Source: Pyrrhoderma lamaoense (Eukaryota > Basidiomycota > Agaricomycetes > Hymenochaetales > Hymenochaetaceae). Taken from it: DNA of 64,000 nt. The notes below the pieces were generated by a model, which ran no database searches, was not told the DNA's origin, and saw only the letters and a program-made list of their open reading frames with translations. Below are positions 60,847 to 64,000 of this stretch, piece after piece. Numbering within the stretch: position 1 is the first letter of the stretch; each line of letters opens with the position of its first letter. Location: assembly GCA_002794735.1 (NCBI GenBank), contig NBAZ01000011.1:744001-808000 (forward strand). Reading direction: 5' to 3'. The translations under genes and the position numbers were made by a program.

Positions 60847-62293
60847 ATGCTGTGTAACTTATGTAGTTTTAACTACCCCGATGGATGCCACTTATCCCAC
60901 ATCAATGGGAAGCAACATCAAATGAATGAACAAAACGATAACTCAAAGTATTGTGCTTTATGTGCTTGTTGGTGCATCAGGTCCTTCAAACGACACGAAG
61001 AGGGAAAAAGGCATCAGAAGAAATTGGAGGAATCAAGGAGCACACAAACGCAGAGAACCCCGGTACGCAATTCTTTACATTTATGTGACGCAAATAACAC
61101 GACGAACTACTAAGATTTGAATTCACAGTCCTGTTGTCATGGACGGCATCCCGCGAAAGCTCTTGCCACGACGGAAAGGGATAACTATGGTATACTGTTG
61201 GCTGGGGACTCTTTAGACTTCGGTGTAGTGAATGGGGATACAACATCACAGAAACGGCTATCAATTATTAACGATGGCACGGAAACAGTAAAGATTCAGT
61301 ATATCCGTATTTCTTCTACTACAAACATGTGAGTTGTACTATTATCTGTTGCTCTCCTTATTAACTTTCCGAAGATTTCAAATTGTAGATGAAAGGCGAA
61401 ACTGTCGATTAACCAGAAAAGACGTACCTCAGCTATAGTGAAGCTCGTACCTCTAGCTGTGGATAGGGGCTGTTTGAGGATTGCCTTGAGATTCATATCA
61501 GTATCCCATCATCGAAAAAACAATTTGCAATGATTCGACCTATCAAAGCAATCATCGTATCATCCCATGATACTCTACGACCCAATGTAGCATCTTCCAG
61601 GCCTTCTGAGAAGTTCATCAACGAAAAAGTAGATCGTATCCTTCCAGGAATACACTCACAGCATCTTGCGAGTATTATGTTGGCCAGAATACTTGCTAAG
61701 TATGGTGTCCCACCCGAGAATATTGGAGCAATATCGGACACAGCGCGCAGCGCACCTGAACCTAAAAAGTTTGATGAGGGTTCATATATTAGATACATGC
61801 GAGCTATGTTAAGGATTGAGGAAGGCATGGCAAAGTGTGTGTTTGAGTAGTTCAATATACTAGTATTCTTATTGACATATTGTAAGCAGAAAGGAACCAG
61901 ATAGATATAACATGAACGTTGGCGACATGGTCCTTACTAGAGGCTATAATGAGTATGTTCTAATATTTTGCACACTTTCAGTAATACTGTTAAATGTGCA
62001 TTGCACCATAGATCTCATATTGGCGTATTGTCGGGGAAGCGGCCTAGTCTGATCTTAGGCGATAGCAGCATTGCACGGACCAGTGGAGAAAGCCATCGGT
62101 ACCAAGGTTTCGCGTATAACGTCAAGGATCACAAGGCTCTATCTAATCGAGTTTCTTTCTTAAAGAAGCAGAAACACAAGAACAAGCCCGATTGGCAGAG
62201 ATAATTAGGAGAATTAGCGAAATAGACCTAGGATCGGGAGACGACTTAAATGAGGATATTGCAAGATTAAGTAGGCTCCTTAGAGAAGAATAA
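60847..62293 (+). CDS. Zinc-finger / SDE3-MOV10 N-terminal-like protein, no helicase (copy 1)
   Basis: Exon 1 has two zinc-finger-like modules: MLCNLCSFNYPDGCHLSHIN then GKQHQ, and YCALCACWCIRSFKRHEEGK then RHQKK, both C2H2 or U1/matrin style. The next exon gives ALATTERDNYGILLAGDSLD then FGVVNGDTTSQKRLSIINDG, a beta-sandwich-like segment. Next come IFQIVDERRNCRLTRKDVPQ and MIRPIKAIIVSSHDTLRP, SYIRYMRAMLRIEEGMAK, YNMNVGDMVLTRGYN and SGKRPSLILGDSSIA then RYQGFAYNVKDH. This order (zinc finger, E-D-G-V-DFG, IxAI...S.D...LRP, LRIEE, GKRPSLxxGD) matches the N-terminal half of SDE3/MOV10-type RNA helicases, but no helicase motif follows. The gene instead ends in a helical tail (ARLAEIIRRISEIDLGSGDD, LNEDIARLSRLLREE). 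One-base breaks are near 61506 and 62164. About 430 residues. Confidence 0.55.
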
Positions 62294-63655
62294 ATCCCAG
62301 GCAGACTTATCTGTAGTTTCAATTTGTACGATTACTTGTATTTCATAGACAACCTTCATAAGCGAGAAGTTTTCACGCGAATGCATACCGTTTGTAGAAA
62401 TGACATTCGCACTTTTCTTTAGTGCTTCTTGAGTCCAAAACAGAGGTATGTATACCTAAATCCAAATTCCCTTGGCGCATTGTTAAAGATATCTATATAT
62501 CCAAAGATCCAGGATGAATGAAGTCACAAAAGGTCGTGCGGAAAAGTTATGAGAGAACAAACAACAAAATTCACATATGAAAAATTACAAGATATACAAA
62601 TTTTATCCATTGATTAGCGATGCCCAAACTCCTATTTATTTATCCATACACTATAATTAATAAGTTTTAAAATTGAAGTACTATCCTTTTTGTGTAGCAT
62701 ACCTAATATTGACGAATTTTCTGTTCTCACTGAGTAAAGAGTGCTGAGAATTGATTTACTACAAGTTGGACTCGAAATTGTATTGATTAGTAAGCTTGTG
62801 AAACTAGAATAATAGCCTCGATCGCGCAGGCTTGTACGATCGAATTACTTGAGATTCTTCTTCTTTCTACTCTTTCTTATATTCAATTTCTACACAAGTA
62901 ATAGATCTTCCTTTTGAAAGGGAAAGGATGAAGAAACCATATCGCTAAGAACCTAGCTCTGTCATGATAGTGTGAACTAGTGGAACTGCATTAATCCATT
63001 ATAACTCGTGAAAGACCGTGAAATATGTACAATGAGCCAAAGTACAGAGTCAAACTTCAGTGTGAAGAGAATAGTGATTGATTAAACTTCTAGACAGGTC
63101 AGCACCCGTCTCGTTACGGCACTATAGCAACACGTGTTGAAATCTTGTTACTTCCTATCGAATTGCCATGAACACAAGGATACCAGGATATCTCGCTATA
63201 CGAGTGATACTGTTTCTTATGCTAGTTTATATGCACAGTTTTACAGGTTAAATAAGAGAAAAGAGTGGGGCTTGATAATAAGGAGAGAAAGATGTTCGAT
63301 GAACTTACTTCATATCATTCTATAAATAGAAACATCATGCTTTGGTCTCTTTACTTTTACGGCTGATAAGGTACGGCATCGCATGGAGTCATATGGGACA
63401 TGCCTTGGGCGTCTGCTTGACGTGAGGATGATAGACGCCTGTAGACTCTCAGTAAAAGGCTCGTCTATCGTCCTGTGCATCCTTCCCTACTTTCTTCTTG
63501 TCCCACAACTAGATATATCGGCGTAAGTTTTCCATGCAGTATCAGTTTGTACATCAGCGTCTCGGTCAAGAATAGCTAACATGTTAATGAGATACAGTTT
63601 GATAGACTTCCAATTCTCGTTCCGCTGCTCATATTTTCACAATAACAAGCTCATT
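62294..63655. other. Spacer and promoter duplicate ahead of zinc-finger copy 2
   Basis: The distal 730 bases duplicate the region upstream of copy 1. The proximal part (62294-62900) is A/T-rich with no supported ORF. The short ORF at 63134-63325 is not supported. Confidence 0.4.
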
Positions 63656-64000
63656 ATGCTCTGTGACGTATGTAGTTGTACCTACCACGATGACTCTCAC
63701 TTATCTCACATCAATGGGAAGCAACATCAAAAGAATCTACATAACGATAACGCAAAGTACTGTGATTTATGCGCTTGTTGGTGCATCAGGTCCTTCAGAC
63801 AACATGAGGCGGGAAAGCGGCATCAGAAAAATTCGGAGGAATCAAGGAACACACAAGTGCGACGTATATCTGTATGTACACCCTTCCAATCATATGATAT
63901 GAACGTTCTAATAATCTGCTAGGATTTATATACACAAGGCCATAATCATAGAAGGAGTCTTGCAGGAGCTCTTATCGTGACAGAAAGGGAGAACTACGGT
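63656..64000 (+). CDS. Zinc-finger / SDE3-MOV10 N-terminal-like protein, copy 2 (partial)
   Basis: Exon 1 encodes MLCDVCSCTYHDDSHLSHIN then GKQHQ and YCDLCACWCIRSFRQHEAGK then RHQKN, the same pair of Cys/His modules as copy 1. The donor is GTATGT after RRIS. The second exon begins near the window end and reads ALIVTERENYG, aligned with ALATTERDNYG in copy 1. The gene runs off the window at 64000, so whether this copy has a helicase domain cannot be told. ATG-to-ATG distance to copy 1 is 2,809 bases. Confidence 0.55.

Noticed and set aside
1613..62164. Treating every frame-broken gene as a pseudogene
   Set aside because: Breaks are single missing bases in homopolymers and occur equally in housekeeping genes; sequence on both sides is fully family-like. 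Only F-box copy C has a large loss that cannot be explained this way.
1..64000. CRISPR arrays, bacterial operons, phage genes or riboswitches
   Set aside because: No regularly spaced repeats, no ribosome-binding-site pattern, and pervasive spliceosomal introns; the DNA is eukaryotic nuclear.

Overview
The window is nuclear DNA from a filamentous fungus, most likely a basidiomycete (Agaricomycetes). Genes are packed on both strands and cut by many 45-70 nt GT-AG introns. It carries a nucleus-encoded proton-translocating transhydrogenase with a leader, an intron-containing tRNA-Tyr, a POM34-like nucleoporin and an SDE3/MOV10-like RNA-silencing protein. No bacterial or organellar signal is seen. 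The genus cannot be fixed from sequence reading alone.

Layout. (1) 1-22,080 is a conserved single-copy block: VPS28 (ESCRT-I, partial), a DHA1-type MFS transporter, a xylitol/sorbitol-type polyol dehydrogenase, mitochondrial NAD(P) transhydrogenase (NNT), a glycolipid transfer protein, an alpha/beta-hydrolase, the glycine-cleavage T protein, an AT-hook protein and a NOL8-like RRM nucleolar protein. (2) 22,436-36,404 holds four paralogues of an F-box protein (A, B, C, D) on both strands. C is a deletion derivative. LTR-like fragments and small TA-flanked inverted-repeat elements lie among them. (3) 37,392-53,476 holds four head-to-tail paralogues (K1-K4) of a large protein that joins a C2-like domain, a protein kinase and a Tup1-like WD40 propeller. 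A solo-LTR-like element sits between K2 and K3. (4) 54,262-64,000 returns to ordinary genes: a single-pass membrane protein, tRNA-Tyr, a small basic protein and a POM34-like nucleoporin. It ends in a tandem duplication of a zinc-finger gene with the N-terminal part of an SDE3/MOV10-type protein and no helicase domain.

The standout is the C2-kinase-WD40 tandem array beside the F-box cluster. Together they form a repeat-rich, recently duplicated island between stable housekeeping genes. I read K1-K4 as membrane-recruited signalling kinases with a propeller sensor or scaffold, and the F-box proteins as substrate receptors of SCF ubiquitin ligases. These roles are inferred from domain content only.

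A technical caution applies throughout. At least 20 otherwise well-conserved reading frames are broken by one missing base, nearly always in a run of 2-6 identical bases. Adding one base restores family-typical protein each time, in housekeeping genes as well as duplicated ones. This looks like homopolymer under-calling in the assembly rather than wholesale pseudogenisation, so I annotate the genes as CDS and note each break.
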